Source: Pseudeuparius sepicola (lineage: Eukaryota; Arthropoda; Insecta; Coleoptera; Anthribidae). Taken from it: DNA of 64,000 bases. A program made the position numbers and the translations under genes. Shown in pieces: positions 22,781 through 34,180 of this stretch. Each line of letters opens with the position of its first letter. The first letter of the stretch is position 1. The notes beneath the pieces were generated by a model. The model did no database searches, had not been told where the DNA came from, and saw nothing but the letters and a program-made list of their open reading frames with translations. Location of the stretch: assembly GCA_963920635.1 (NCBI GenBank), contig OY987299.1, positions 127,411,373 through 127,475,372 of the forward strand, written 5' to 3'.

Positions 22781-24038
22781 AGGAGATTACTTACGATTCG
22801 GCGGATCGAGGGTAGATAAGTTCGGAAAACACCGCTTTGGCGAATTAATGGGTGTGTTCGAAGTAATACCCAATTGTAACCAAAATCTATAGATCCCAGT
22901 CTAGAGGGCCATTCAGTCATGAGGTGAAAAAATTAACCACACAATGAGGGAAGCCCACTAAAAAGGAAAATGTAAAAAAAAATTTTGGCGAAGTTCAAAA
23001 CTTGGGGCAAATCGAACTTAGCACCAAAGTACTCGATCCACCTGATCCCAAGGAACATGTGAGGTGAGCGATGTTGCCGCATTTCATTGTCAGTGTTCAA
23101 TCTTATTATTGAAAGTTAATCTGAAGAAATGAGAAATAGGTAATTTTACCGGCAGTATCAGGGTTGTCAGGCTTGACTCTTCAAATGGCAAGCGTTACAT
23201 AGCACTTGAAACACGTTGATAAAATGTTTTAATCCGCACACAAAATACTCCTAGTTTTTAAATCAGGTACACAAGAAAATTACTAGCAGGAACACTTAAA
23301 CTAGTCAAACTATAATGGTGGCCTCTATAGTGGCTCCCTTTTTTTAACTCTTGTTGACACTAAATCTGCAGAGGTTGTTACAGATTTTTCTATACAGAAA
23401 TCTGTAACCACTATGGGAAGCCACTGGCGTATACAGAAATCTGTAACGAGTTCTGTCTGCAAATGTACAATTAATCGAAACCTATAACGTTAGAATGTAT
23501 CAGTTTGTTAATTTATATGTTTTGCGAATTAAAACTCAAGAAAAACTATAATAAATGGACTGTTAACTTAGGGCCATCTAAATGATAAAAGCAGCAACAG
23601 TCCACTGTGACACTTTCTTACACGCTAGGAAGGTTACAGATTTCTTATACGATAGAGGGGGCAAATTCTTATGACACGAAGGATCTACATGGCGATGACA
23701 CCAACCGAAGAGCGCATGGCAATAGTATGACATGTGGGTTGCGTCGGAGCGTTGCTTTCAAAAAATGTACCTTAAGTAAAAAGTGTTTCTCGAGTTTTTC
23801 GAAGCTTGTGTATTGTGTTTAAATATTTTCTTTTTTTTTTGTTGATTTTAGAATTTTGTTAATTTCGGATTCATATTATGCTAATTTTATCCACCTGCGT
23901 TTAAAAATTTTTTACATCATGACTGAATCACCCTGTATATAAACATGTTTCTTTAGGAAATAAATGTAAAATAGAAACAGAGAAAATGGCACGGCTATGA
24001 AACTGAAGGTGCCAGGTGCCATTGCAACACGTTGCATT
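22781..24038. other. Unassigned stretch with a short perfect hairpin
   Basis: GTTACAGATTTTTC...AGAAATCTGTAAC at 23377-23408 folds on itself, and the motif tacagaaatctgtaac recurs at about 23434-23449. TCACCCTGTATAT at 23929-23941 resembles a lone mariner-type end. No gene was seen. Confidence 0.4.
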
Positions 24039-24641
24039 AAGTCAATTTTTTTAAGAAGTCCTTACTAGGACTGTCAATTGGTAATTTCGACATCCTAAGT
24101 TGTCATAAATGCAGCAAAAAAAAAATGCAACCGGGTAATAAGTTCAGGGCAGTAACGAGCCCATTTGCATAACCCAAAAAGTAATAACGAGAACAAGAAC
24201 AACACAGATAACTGTAAAACTCACGAAACCTACAAAACCCGCGAATATTTTTGCTGCCGAAAGTTCGAACCAGTTTGAACGATCCGGAAAACCTTCACTG
24301 CCACTTTGACACAAGGAAGCCAAATTTGGCTGAGTCCGCGCATGGACGCTGCAACAGGCAGCTGATTAAACCAAAATACCAAAATAAAAGGTGTTGACAT
24401 GACGTTTTAAATTATTATTAAAATGAGTTGTAGTCATAATTATTTTATTTGTAGAGCTATAATTGTGACAGCATTGGGGATTTTATTTTATTATGCCCTT
24501 TTTTTGTATCACTTGGGTAACTTTTGCCATAATAAATCAATCATTAACTGGTTATACCCATGGATAACAGAAAATTCCTAGTGATTTTGTGAAGAATGTC
24601 ATCTGACAAATTCCGGACTTCTTACAGTCATCAGGGTATAT
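24039..24641. mobile_element. Non-coding dispersed element, copy 1
   Basis: Colinear over its full length with 54722-55353. Both run from AAGTCAA/TAGTCAA with ttaagaagtcc near the left end to ggacttcttacag near the right end. TAAGAAGTCC is thus present in inverse at both ends. No coding sequence is visible. Confidence 0.75.
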
Positions 24642-25587
24642 CAGCCGCTATCATCAGCAGTTTTACGAAGCTTATTGTAGGAACATAGAAAATATATCAA
24701 GAGGTATGTCTTTGTGGTACCTATAATATATTTTTTTACCAGTTATGCCACAAAAACATCCCATTCGATTTATATCTACAGGCACAAATATTCATCCTTA
24801 TTTATAGAAAATATAGCCTATTCTATAGTTAAGACTCTGCGGTTTTCTCAAACAAACAATATTTGCATTGGATGAAGGCAAATAATCAGAATAAATTATT
24901 TAGAAACAGTAGAACATGAAGAATTGGTTGCATCAACAAGTAAACTTATAACGCATTTTGTGATAATCTCTAGAATTTAAATGTACAGCTAACAATACTT
25001 CTATAGGTAAACCTACTGTTAAATAAAGAAACTAAACTACATCTTTATTAGAAAACTTTTAATATTTCTCAACTCGGAAAAATCTCGGTAATTATTTTCG
25101 CGTACCTGCCGCTCGCTCTGTAGAATTAGCAGTTTTCTTTCGTTATTTCCACAAAATTGCTTCGCCGGCATATTCAAACAGCAACTGTTGTGTACATTGA
25201 AAACTTCGCGATATTGCCACTTAAAATTTGTATCTTCGCAATCGTCGAGTATATTAAAAAACTAATTTCGACGCTTGAATTCGTTGTCTCCTACTCGATC
25301 GGGGTCGAAAGTTGTACGTTGGTTATCAAAACTGCGAACTTGGGTTTCTTTAATTGGGAAACTTTTCGAAGTCCCTCGAGGGGTTTGGTTGAATGTAATT
25401 TACTCTGCTTGAATTATATAAGTAGACTGTTTTAATTAAAATTAAGTTGAGCTAATCGTGCTGGAGTCTGTGATTTATTTACTTTATTTCGACTGAAATT
25501 TATTTAAAAATTATATTTTATGATAATTTGATAACTATATGTTCTTTTTTATGATGAAAGGCTCAATCCTAGTTATACATTATACTT
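24642..25587. other. Unassigned stretch
   Basis: The open frame at 25157-25435 (92 codons, plus) has a slightly hydrophobic product with no recognised family. The region has somewhat raised CpG content. I do not call a gene. Confidence 0.3.
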
Positions 25588-25969
25588 ATAGTAGGAGAGC
25601 TAGCGGTTCATCCGACTAACCCGTTTCCCACAAAGCTAGAAATTTTTTAAATATTGTTTTATTATCGGTCAGTTGAGAAAGTACCGTTCTGGTAGGCATC
25701 TCGCGGTTGCGTCATAATCCCTTAAATTTTTTAAAACGTAAAAAATTAAAACAAATAAATCTACTCCCACAAGGCTACAATTTTAATTTGTTTTAATTTA
25801 CAAAAGTTTAAGCTTAAAAAAAATTGACAACCTATTTTGAGGGTTGCAAGTATATGCCAGACGACAGTTTCGTTGTCATAGGGATAGTAATTCGTAACCT
25901 GCTCCTACCAGGCTGAAATTTTGAGGGAATATTGTTTTAATCAATGACGTCAGAACCTATAGACAGGTT

Positions 25970-26290
25970 TGTTTTGATAAACGCTTGACGCCCAGAACTA
26001 ATCACAACTAAGCGCTCCATTAAATTATTCCGAAAATGTCGCGAGATTGTCAGAAATTGCCCCTTTTTGTCGAGCTCTAGCGAACTTATTTCGACTCTGG
26101 GCTCAGAGGTTGGCCTCGTTAGACCATCCCCCGAGTCTTCAGGTGAAGTTCCGATGCTTCCGGCGCCCCCAAACAAGAAAAAACACGCGATATCTAAGTG
26201 TGATTCTGGAGGAACTATAACCGGGAATCACCGGGTGTATAGTTGGTTGATGGTTGACTTTCTGTCTTTGTTTGTAGCATGTTTTTAGAG
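25970..26290 (+). other. Coding-like core of the foldback, possible captured host fragment
   Basis: The core is less AT-rich than the arms and holds an open frame on the plus strand through about 26030-26288. The translated stretch is serine- and proline-rich (LVRPSPESSGEVPMLPAPP) and then basic (NKKKHAISK). I do not recognise the protein. An opposite-strand frame (25937-26176 minus) also exists, so coding is not certain. The contrast with the arms suggests captured DNA. Confidence 0.35.
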
Positions 26291-26411
26291 TAGTATGGAT
26301 ATATTTAATCTTGGAGTCAAAATAAAGGGCATTTTAACAATGGGGCACCATGTCTATAGGTTTTGACGTCATTGGTTTTAATAGTTTTAAAAGAATATGT
26401 AAACAGCCAGC

Positions 26412-26631
26412 CTATTCTGGCGGTTGCAAGTGTCTGCCATACGAGTACAGGGCGACCCCCCAAAAAGTATTAATTAAGTATTAATTTTAAGGTATTTTAA
26501 CCGGAGAAAAGGTACCTACTTCTGTACTAATTTCTTCAAAATTTTCAGAATCTGCTGTCAAAAAAACAATCGAGCATCAAACAATAATGATCTAACCCCA
26601 CTTTTTTTTCTGGCAGACACTTGCAAATGCC
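26412..26631. mobile_element. Small inverted-repeat insertion in the foldback arm
   Basis: Ends CAGCCTATTCTGGC...GCAAGTGTCTGCCA and the inverse TGGCAGACACTTGCAAATGC...ATAGGCTG lie about 220 bp apart. The corresponding left arm lacks this unit, so it inserted after the foldback formed. The motif TTGCAAGT.T.TGCCA also occurs in the parent arm near 25846, suggesting related families. Confidence 0.65.
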
Positions 26632-26974
26632 AGAATAGGCTGTGGGAGCAGGTTACGAATATGAATTACTATCTATATGACAACTTTACTGTCCTCTGGC
26701 ACATACCTGCAACCCTCAAAATAGGTTGTCAATTTTTTTAAGCTTAAACTTTTGTAAATTAAAACATATTAAAATTGTAGCCTTGAGGGAGTAGATTTAT
26801 TTTTTCTTACTTTTTTACATTTTCAAAAATTTAAGGGATGATGACGCAATCGCGAGATGCGCCTGCCAGAACGGTACTTTCTTAATAATTGACCGATAAT
26901 AAAACATTATTTAAAAAAATTTCTAGCTTTGTGGGAAACGGGTTAGTCGGATGAACCGCTAGCTCTTAGACTAT

Positions 26975-27533
26975 TTTTATTTTATGGTTTTAAAATTGAG
27001 TTGAAAGGATATTTTGAAAATTTCCGAATATATAAACTTTTATATTTATAATAAAAATTTGAATTCACATCCTCTTTATGTTTTCAGGGAAAAAAAAAAC
27101 AAAGTTTTCCTAGGTTGTTCCATCTTTTGACTCACCACAGAGACAGTGTAGCTGTATAGAAGTGAATATAATTTATATTTAGGTTGACCTGCGAATTAAG
27201 ACAAGTGATATTATTTCTCAACTCTTCCTCTTTCTCCACATCGTCATACATAAAGAAAAACTTATTTGACGACAAGTTAACGGAAAGTTTTTTGACGGGT
27301 TAAAGTTGTGTATGGGATTTTTTACGTGCGTGTGCAAAATAATATTTAAAAAGTATTTGGTTGTTGTCTTGGAAAAAAAATAGTTAATGAGACTGTTGTA
27401 GATTAATATTTTTGAGGCAAAGATTCAGTGCTGGATTAATTAATTTATAAAACGTTTTTAAGGTTATTGACTAAATCTAGTTGTTTTTAATGTAACGGTG
27501 AAAATATTTCCAATTTTAACTGCCTTTTCTAGA
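26975..27533. other. Unassigned stretch with a MITE fragment
   Basis: Around 27305-27345, gttgtgtatgggattttt followed by gtgtgcaaaat resembles the inner end of the 75-965 element. Nothing else was recognised. Confidence 0.35.
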
Positions 27534-28119
27534 AAGTGGATGTGCCAATGCGGCAAATTAGATGCACTGTTTTGTTTTCCCTGTTTACTGTTTTATAAAG
27601 GAGTGGATAAGATATGGTCTAAAATAGGATTTACAGATTTAAAGCATATATGAAAAATAAAAAACACGAGCTTTCTGTACGCCACATGAATAATTATTGT
27701 TCTACAGAACTAGCATTTTTAGGCAAGGTTAGTATTGCCGCTCAGTCCACATACCGGCAAAACATTATTAATCATAACGAAGCAGTGGATAAAAATAGAT
27801 ATATTTAAAAAGAATAATAAACTGCATACAATTTTCTAGAAAACTAGAATTAGTGTTAGGAGGGCACGACGAAAAAGAAGACTCTCAAAATCGTGGTAAT
27901 TTTCTAGAACTAATGGATTTTACATCCGAGTTAAATTTTATTAGGAAAGTTCTACAGTATTCAAAGGTACTTACATCAAAAACGGTGCAAAATGAAATAT
28001 TTAACAGCTTGCTGGAAGATTATCGCCAAGAAATTCGGGCGCAAATATGTAAAACAGGCTATTTAGAACATTATATTTCGGAGAAAAATAGAAGACTAGA
28101 CTTTACATATAAAATATAA
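27534..28119 (+). pseudogene. hAT-type transposase fragment (TTF zinc finger and DUF4371 region)
   Basis: From 27534 one frame reads KWMCQCGKLDALFCFPCLLF, followed by WSKIGFTDLKH. This cysteine pattern and the FTDL motif are those of the TTF-type zinc finger in ZMYM/DUF4371 hAT transposases. After one stop the same frame continues HELSVRHMNN and later TYRQNIINHNEAVDKNR, then stops. After a frameshift, 27853-28119 gives GGHDEKEDSQNRGNFLELM, the strongly conserved RGHDE...NRGNFLE block of these proteins. No catalytic core or dimerisation region follows. The fragment is about 190 residues against more than 600 in full proteins, so it is a dead remnant. Whether it belongs to the same family as the three hAT copies elsewhere is unknown. 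Confidence 0.8.
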
Positions 28120-28379
28120 ATACCTACTAATAAATGTTACTCTGTAAGCGTTACACAGTGCTAGTGCCAAATATAAAAAACTTAAAATTACAAACAATAA
28201 TTCCGCACCTACATTCTTCAAAGTATTTCAAAGTTTCAAAACAAATGAAAATGAAATCTTAACAGCACTTACTGTCACTGCTGCTTTGAACTAATTCCAT
28301 ATGAAGCCTCTTCAAACGTTTGTTAACTTTCGCCTTGCTAGGACGTTTTTTTACTGTGTTTACCCATCTTAGTTTTTTG
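28120..28379. other. Unassigned stretch
   Basis: Nothing supported was seen between the hAT remnant and the CpG-rich block. Confidence 0.4.
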
Positions 28380-28900
28380 TTAGCGGCCCGAATTTTCTAC
28401 GCGCCCGCACCGAACCGTACGACAAACAACACTGACGATAGAAATTCGATCGGCGCATTAATACTGGGGGTATAGTCCGTTTCTTTTTAGCTGTAGGCTA
28501 CAACTACGGGTGTTTCTGTAATATGAGGCGAGACTGCGACATTTAATTAAGCTCACGTAGGTACGTTCCAATGATATAATGCGACCTGCGATGAACACCG
28601 AAACAGCGCGTCAGCACTTTTTATCCGCCACTCCAAAGATATTACTTGCCATTCTGAATACACCACCGCTTTATCACGGCTAGATAAAACGGAGCGTGAT
28701 GGATACTGACCGTTTGATTGAATTATGGCGCGAAACAATATTTTCCGGGTTAGGAGACCCATAAGCGCTCCGCGCTTTCCATAAAACATTTCCTCATTAA
28801 TATCCATCAGTTTTCGCTCATTTTAGCCAACCGATTCGTGCCGATCCGTCAAGTGGGATCATTAACGTGTGCGGCCCCGCTATGAATGGACCGGTTCGCC
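28380..28900. promoter_or_regulatory. CpG-rich island, candidate conserved non-coding element
   Basis: About 500 bp with many CpGs, homeodomain-like ATTA words and no transposon termini. The minus frame at 28553-28807 is not recognised. Of the islands in the window, this one has the longest uninterrupted mixed-composition sequence, typical of insect developmental enhancers, but function is inferred. Confidence 0.4.
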
Positions 28901-30030
28901 AATATCGGTTTTGGAAAAAAATGGATCAAGGACAGGTAAATGGATTTGGTTATATATCACACTGGAATCGTGCTTTCAAAATTCGGCAGATATCCTCTGT
29001 TGCTTATTTTTTGTTATTTCGCGCTGAAACGTGACCAGAAATAAGTTTGTTGGAAGTGTGATTTAAATGGCACTATTTCTGCACTTTATCCTAAAAACTA
29101 CGTATAGTTGATGTTTTCTCAAATTTATTTTAAAATCTAGGCAACCGTGAAAAAAATTGAAACATTTAATTGTCAAACCCGACAAATTAAAGTCTAAAAC
29201 GATATTACAGTTCGTTTTTACAAGCTTTTATGTAACTTGCAATGTATGTTTAGGTCAAATCTTGCAATCTGAATTAGAACCACTTCTTGACATCCGATTG
29301 AGTTGAAATTTTGCATACACCTTAAGTTCTGGTCACAATATAATATGAAATATTCAATATTGTAATACTTTCAAAATGGCCGCCACTTCAATCCAAAATG
29401 GCGAATTATCTATTTCTTTACAACCCCCTTATAATATTGGTATCAAATGAAAGGGCTTGAAGAATTTCTGCTGGCCAAGCATTTTATGTGGGGTGTAGGG
29501 TGAAGTCAGGAGAAGGTCTCTTTGTGGAAGAACTAACTTGTAGTAAATTTACAGGCAAGCGTCTGCGCAATAATGACGAATTAATTGAAACGAACAAACT
29601 TAGAAACTTACTAAAAGAATAATAAACAAGTTAATAGTAAACAAATATTTTTAAAAACAAGTTTTATGTAAATGCTCTGAAAAGAAGAAAAATAAAAAAG
29701 CCTCGTCGCGAGATTTTCGTGTGTATAAATTTCTTTTATGTAAAAATACATTTTCTACTTACGTTTGCTTTGGTTTGATTTATTTCAATGTGTATTTTTT
29801 CTTTACAGAGCATTTAAATAAGAGCTTGCTTTTAAAAGTATTTTTTAATGTTGAATTATTTATTGATTACTGATCATGAAAAATTTAAATTTAAGAGAAA
29901 AAATTCAAACAGTTCATTTTTCTCTGTCTTTTTGACAAGTAAGTGTTTTTAATAATAATAATTATTATTTTTTACAAACCTTTTTACAAAATTTTATTAT
30001 GTTAAAACTTACAATTTTTGTACAAATTTT
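28901..30030. other. Unassigned AT-rich stretch
   Basis: The part at 29280-29520 (caaaatggccgcca, atcaaatgaaagggctt) has the look of a dispersed repeat, but no second copy is in this window. A weak inverted pair atgctctg/cagagcat lies near 29673 and 29806. TAA/TTA microsatellite at about 29952-29968. No gene was seen. Confidence 0.35.
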
Positions 30031-30079
30031 CAGTGAGAGCCCCTGATGATGCCGCAAGGCGAAAGCCGGCTCGGATTCT
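30031..30079 (+). ncRNA. Hammerhead-like motif with palindromic helix III
   Basis: CTGATGA at 30043-30049 is followed, after one extra U, by GCC-GCAA-GGC (helix II with a GNRA-type loop, 30051-30060), GAAA at 30061-30064, a self-complementary AGCCGGCT (30064-30071) and a CTC cleavage-like triplet ending at 30072. Upstream AGAGCCC can pair with downstream GGATTCT (30073-30079) with one mismatch, giving a helix I. With no loop in helix III, activity would need a dimer. The extra U before helix II departs from the consensus, so this may be a degenerate or coincidental motif. Confidence 0.35.
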
Positions 30080-31114
30080 AAGTTAAAATATATGTACGTA
30101 AAATATACCAACAGTTTCGTTCTTTCTCTCTCAAATAGTTCACGTTTAAAATGAAATTTTATTTAGCGATGAAGTTACCTTTACCACAAATATGGGGTGG
30201 TCACGAGTCAAAAGTGCCATCACTGGTCAGCTCACAATCCAGAATTCGTCTTAAATGCACAAAGACAGTATTCGCACAAAAATAACGTTTGTTGTTAACT
30301 GATTCTAAACGACAGATTATTTGGTCCTTTTTTCTTTAACGGTAATTTTTGAGTGCAGTTAGGTTTTTAAATTTCCTTGAGAATGAGTTTACGATGGTAC
30401 CTAATTTGCCATTAAAGTACCGATTTAATTTGAAGTTTCAGCTAGATGATAGCCCTATTCGTAATGCTTGTCGATCAGAGTCTTTGCAGGGTCACCAGAA
30501 AACAAATGGGTCACACTGTAGGTGCCAGTATTTGAGGTATGAGGCGTATAATTCAAAAATTAATTTCAACGTACATATCTGCTCCAATATCCCGAGACAG
30601 ATAATTATCAAACCGGTCTGTGCAGCCCGTTCGTGCCAATGGTATAGGGCAAGTAATTTGTAATTTTGGAACTGAACAGGAATTATCTTTCATTGGATTT
30701 GATTTTGGGATAATACGTTACTGCGGCGAATAACCTTGTTTCGAATTTAGCTAAACACAGACCGAAATAATGCCGGGAACGAACAGCTTTATCTGCAAAA
30801 TAAATAGGATCCAATCGTCAGGCTCTCAATTTGTTTGTGGTGGACATTGACAGATTTACGGAAATGGTTTTCTTTTGAATTCGATATAGTCGATAGACAA
30901 ATGTTGGAATCATTTATGTAATTATGAATGTTGAATATAAAAAGTTTTGACAGCTATGGGCAAATGTGTGACATGTCTCATATTTGGGCATTGTTTGTTT
31001 CAAGACCATGATCTTGAAGCAAACAGTGACAACCATGTCTTCACTGGCAAGAAGTATAGTTTCTAGATGTAGATGTAAGATCGTTTTTATAATTTATCCT
31101 ATTCGCAAAAAATA
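30080..31114. other. Unassigned stretch
   Basis: The open frame at 30349-30663 (plus) has no recognised family. A hairpin ttgtttg.ttcaaga/tcttgaa.caaac lies at about 30991-31025. Nothing else was supported. Confidence 0.35.
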
Positions 31115-31116
31115 TA

Positions 31117-33282
31117 CACTGTGTCCCGGATAAGAATGAACAGCATGGGGATATTGCAAACGGTGAGAGATAGAGCAACGGTTAAATGGTTGCGCAATTT
31201 TGAGGTCGATAAAATGGCATAAACAGATTTCTAATATATTTTTTCGATTTTGAGTTATTTTGAAAAAAGTAAATTTTGCGTTTTCGATTTTATTTTTTTC
31301 TGAAGTTTTTATCACAGATAGAAAAAAAAGAAAAACACTTTCTTATGGACCTTTTTAACGGGCTTTAAGATGGAGTTTTTAGATTTGTTCTACAACGTTT
31401 CGTTTTTGAGTAACCATCTCCAACTTAATTTTTTTAAATAGGGACCTGGTTTTTTTCAGATTTTGAAAGCACTTTTCATTGCAAATACCATGATCTATGA
31501 CACGAAATATTTTTAAAATGTTTTGAGACAATTATACTGAAAATTCCTTTTTTTTTCATTATTTTTTTTCTATTACGGCCTTGTATTTAATAATAAGAAG
31601 TCTAAATATTAATCAGTATTGACATCAATTTAACTTCCAGTTTATTTTTACTTCGAAAACTTAATATTTTTAAATACAGCCCTGTCTGGTAAGTGTTTTC
31701 CTCTGTTGTTGTACAGCAAACAGTGTCGCATTGTGTTTTGGAGTAAATTCTTCGCTTTTTCTAATTGTGAGAACGAAACCAATAACTTTTGCCATTTATT
31801 AATTGCAACAATAAGTACATTCGTTCGGCCTCTACACTATTTCTGTGACACAAGATATAACATGCCGACATGTTAAATTTGCCGTCATCTGAAAAAGCAC
31901 CCTCCATTATTGATACTAATTGTTAACTAAATGATACAGTGGGAGTTATGACAAATGACAAGGGGTTGGTTTCCTTGTTTCAAAGCCTTCTAGGTGGAGG
32001 ATTTTTATTTATTTTTTATTATCGTATGTGACTGTTATTAGTCTTTGCCGTCCTTTTTTTAGTTCTCCAATTGAAAGATAAGTTGTAAGTTAAATTGTTG
32101 ACAATACTGATTAATATTTAGACTTCTTATTATATTCTCTTATAATACAGGGCCGTAAAATAAAAAATAATGAAAAAAAAAGAAGAATTCTTAGCACGGG
32201 CGTAGCCAGGATTTAGTTTTGGGGGGGGGGGGGTTAGTTTGAGAAGTAAAAAATATACTTACATGAAATTTAATATCTATATATTCATCCGAAAAACTAC
32301 GACATATTTATAAAGTTGTTAACTTTAAATGAAATGGATAAATTAATTTCGTTCCTCTGCGCTAAATCTAAAACCATTAAAGAAGAAATCTTCGGCTTTA
32401 ATATATCCACTACTTCATCTGCATGAATTTCTGTTCCATAGTGAATGTTCATTAGAGCCAAACCATTAAGTCTGTTTTTACTTGTAGTGTTTCGTAAATA
32501 GTTTTTCAGTCTCCTTAGGCTCGACAAAGACCTTTCTGGGGTAGCAGTGGATATACAGGAATGGTAGCCAAGATTTGTAGTAATGTGTAAATATTAGGAT
32601 AAAGGTTTTTATCGCACATATCTAGGCATTCCAAACTAGATTTCGGGGTAGGCAAGTTCGGCTGCAACTGCGTCTGCCTCTCGTCAAAAGATGGCGCTAG
32701 GCGCTACTATTACTACATATATTCAAACGTAATAATAATTTAACTCTTCACTCCTCGTATTTTTAGGTAATATTTTGCTTATTTCGGGGGGGGGGGGGGA
32801 CGTTTGAACCCCCGAAACCCCCCGTTGGCTACGCCCGTGATTTTTAGTATAATTGTCTCAAAACATTTTAAAAATATTTCGTGTCATAAATCACGGTATT
32901 TGCAATGAAAAGTGCTTTCAAAATCTGCAAAAAAATCCAGGTCCGTATTTAAAAAAATAAAGCTGAAGATGGTTTCTCAAAAACTAAACTTTGTAGAACA
33001 AATCTAAAAACGCCATCTTCAAACCCGTTAAAAAGAGCCATAAGAAAGTGTTTTTCTTTTTTTTTTCTATCTGTGATAACAACTTCAGAAAAAAATAAAA
33101 CCGAAAACGCAAAATTTTACTTTCTTCAAAATAACTCAAAAACGAAAAAAAATATATTAAAAATTTGTTTGTGCCATTTTATTGACCTCAAAATTGCGCA
33201 ACTTTCTCCCCATTTAACCGATGTTCTATCTTTCACCGTTTGAAATATCCCCATGCTGTTCATGCTTATCCGGGACACAGTG
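31117..33282. mobile_element. Large foldback element (Tc1/mariner-type ends) with a nested hAT
   Basis: Ends CACTGTGTCCCGG and CCGGGACACAGTG are flanked by TA at 31115-31116 and 33283-33284. The left arm (31117 to about 31622) pairs with the right arm (about 32099-33282) once the 645-bp hAT insertion at 32195-32839 is removed. The central spacer (about 31623-32098) is AT-rich and non-coding. The small minus frame at 31094-31315 is in the arm. Each arm is about 0.5 kb, so read-through RNA would form long dsRNA. Confidence 0.88.
32195..32839 (-). mobile_element. hAT element copy 2, complete ends, 645 bp
   Basis: Both termini are present: CACGGGCGTAGCCAGGAT at 32195 and GGCTACGCCCGTG ending at 32839. 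The 8-bp flanks ATTCTTAG (32187-32194) and ATTTTTAG (32840-32847) differ at one base and are a typical hAT target duplication. It carries only the C-terminal dimerisation region of the transposase on the minus strand (32297-32527: SSLRRLKNYLRNTT, RLNGLALMNIHYG), with a frameshift upstream (2-bp insertion shared with copy 1) and a poly-G tract near the far end. It is non-autonomous. Confidence 0.92.
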
Positions 33283-33284
33283 TA

Positions 33285-33824
33285 TAATAATCATAGCTTG
33301 AGGTTGAAGCGAAAAAGTCGAAAAAAAAAAAACGAACAAAAACATAATAAAAGCATGCGCAGGGTAGATGTTCTTTAAAGTTTTTACAAAACTCTACCAG
33401 AGAGATATAGTGTTATAACTCCTTGCCATCAAAAACGTACTCTTGTAGAAAACCCTATAACTACCCTAGTCCTGGCCACATGACAGTATTGACGCTAGAT
33501 TTTACCGGATAGATAATTTGCGTTGACTGATATATTATTAAAGACTGCTCACGGCTGTCACGTCTGACTCATTTTTGGCTTACCATGCGCTTTCCGAGAT
33601 AAAATACAATGCAGAATACACTGTTAGCCATCAGAGCCATCTATTATAAACACGTCAGCCAACGCAATTTGGATTTTTGTATTTGTACCGTTAAGTACTG
33701 TGTCGCTAATCATTCCCAATTGCTTTGCCGGATTTCTAGTTCAATATTTGGTAGATTGTTTGCCCTATTTTCCCCCTCATAGCACCTATATTATGGTACC
33801 TTTGTTGGGGAATTTGGCTTTGAA
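33285..33824. other. Unassigned stretch with a weak inverted repeat
   Basis: A weak inverted pair (atttgcgttgac near 33526, gccaacgcaattt near 33657) brackets about 150 bp. No gene was seen. Confidence 0.35.
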
Positions 33825-34180
33825 CACCCGTCCATGAACCTACTACGAGCGGCGTTGCTTGACTTTGACGATTGCTCTACATAGGTTAAGTATGACGAGA
33901 CACGGCGCTTTCTGACAGAAAATCGAAACTGCTGCCTATTGTGCAGCCTCCATGTAAAATAGATTAATATTCAAACCTACCAAAATATTTATAATGAATG
34001 ATTGCGCTGCTATAGGTAGAAATTTTGAATATTTGATCACTTCTGACTTTTGATGTTTGCATCTCCCCAAGGCCTATTTATTGAAAAAATCGTACAATAA
34101 TGGGCTACTTCAGTGCCGATTTCTGAGCTTTTAATGACGATTTTGAGACACTTCACTGCCGATTTCAAGAAAAAGTATTT
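33825..34180. repeat. Dispersed repeat, copy B
   Basis: Colinear with 15535-15905 (see that entry for the shared words). Non-coding. Confidence 0.7.

Larger units (their letters stand above)
25588..26974. mobile_element. Foldback element with a non-repeat core
   Basis: The outer arms pair closely: AGAGCTAGCGGTTCATCCGA (25596 on) is the inverse of about 26946-26965, and pairing continues inward to about 25968 and 26349. The right arm is interrupted at about 26412-26631 by another inverted-repeat unit with ends CAGCCTATTCTGGC and GCCAGAATAGGCTG. The core (about 25970-26348) is unlike the arms. Confidence 0.8.

Noticed and set aside
24260..24280. GTTCGAACC-like word as a tRNA B box
   Set aside because: No A box or cloverleaf upstream, and the word belongs to a dispersed transposon also present at 54.9 kb.
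25157..25435. 92-codon plus frame as a small membrane protein
   Set aside because: Only mildly hydrophobic and without a clear signal or membrane segment, no neighbours to support it.
30991..31025. Hairpin as a microRNA precursor
   Set aside because: The stem is only about 13 bp with a 6-nt loop, and flanking pairing is weak.
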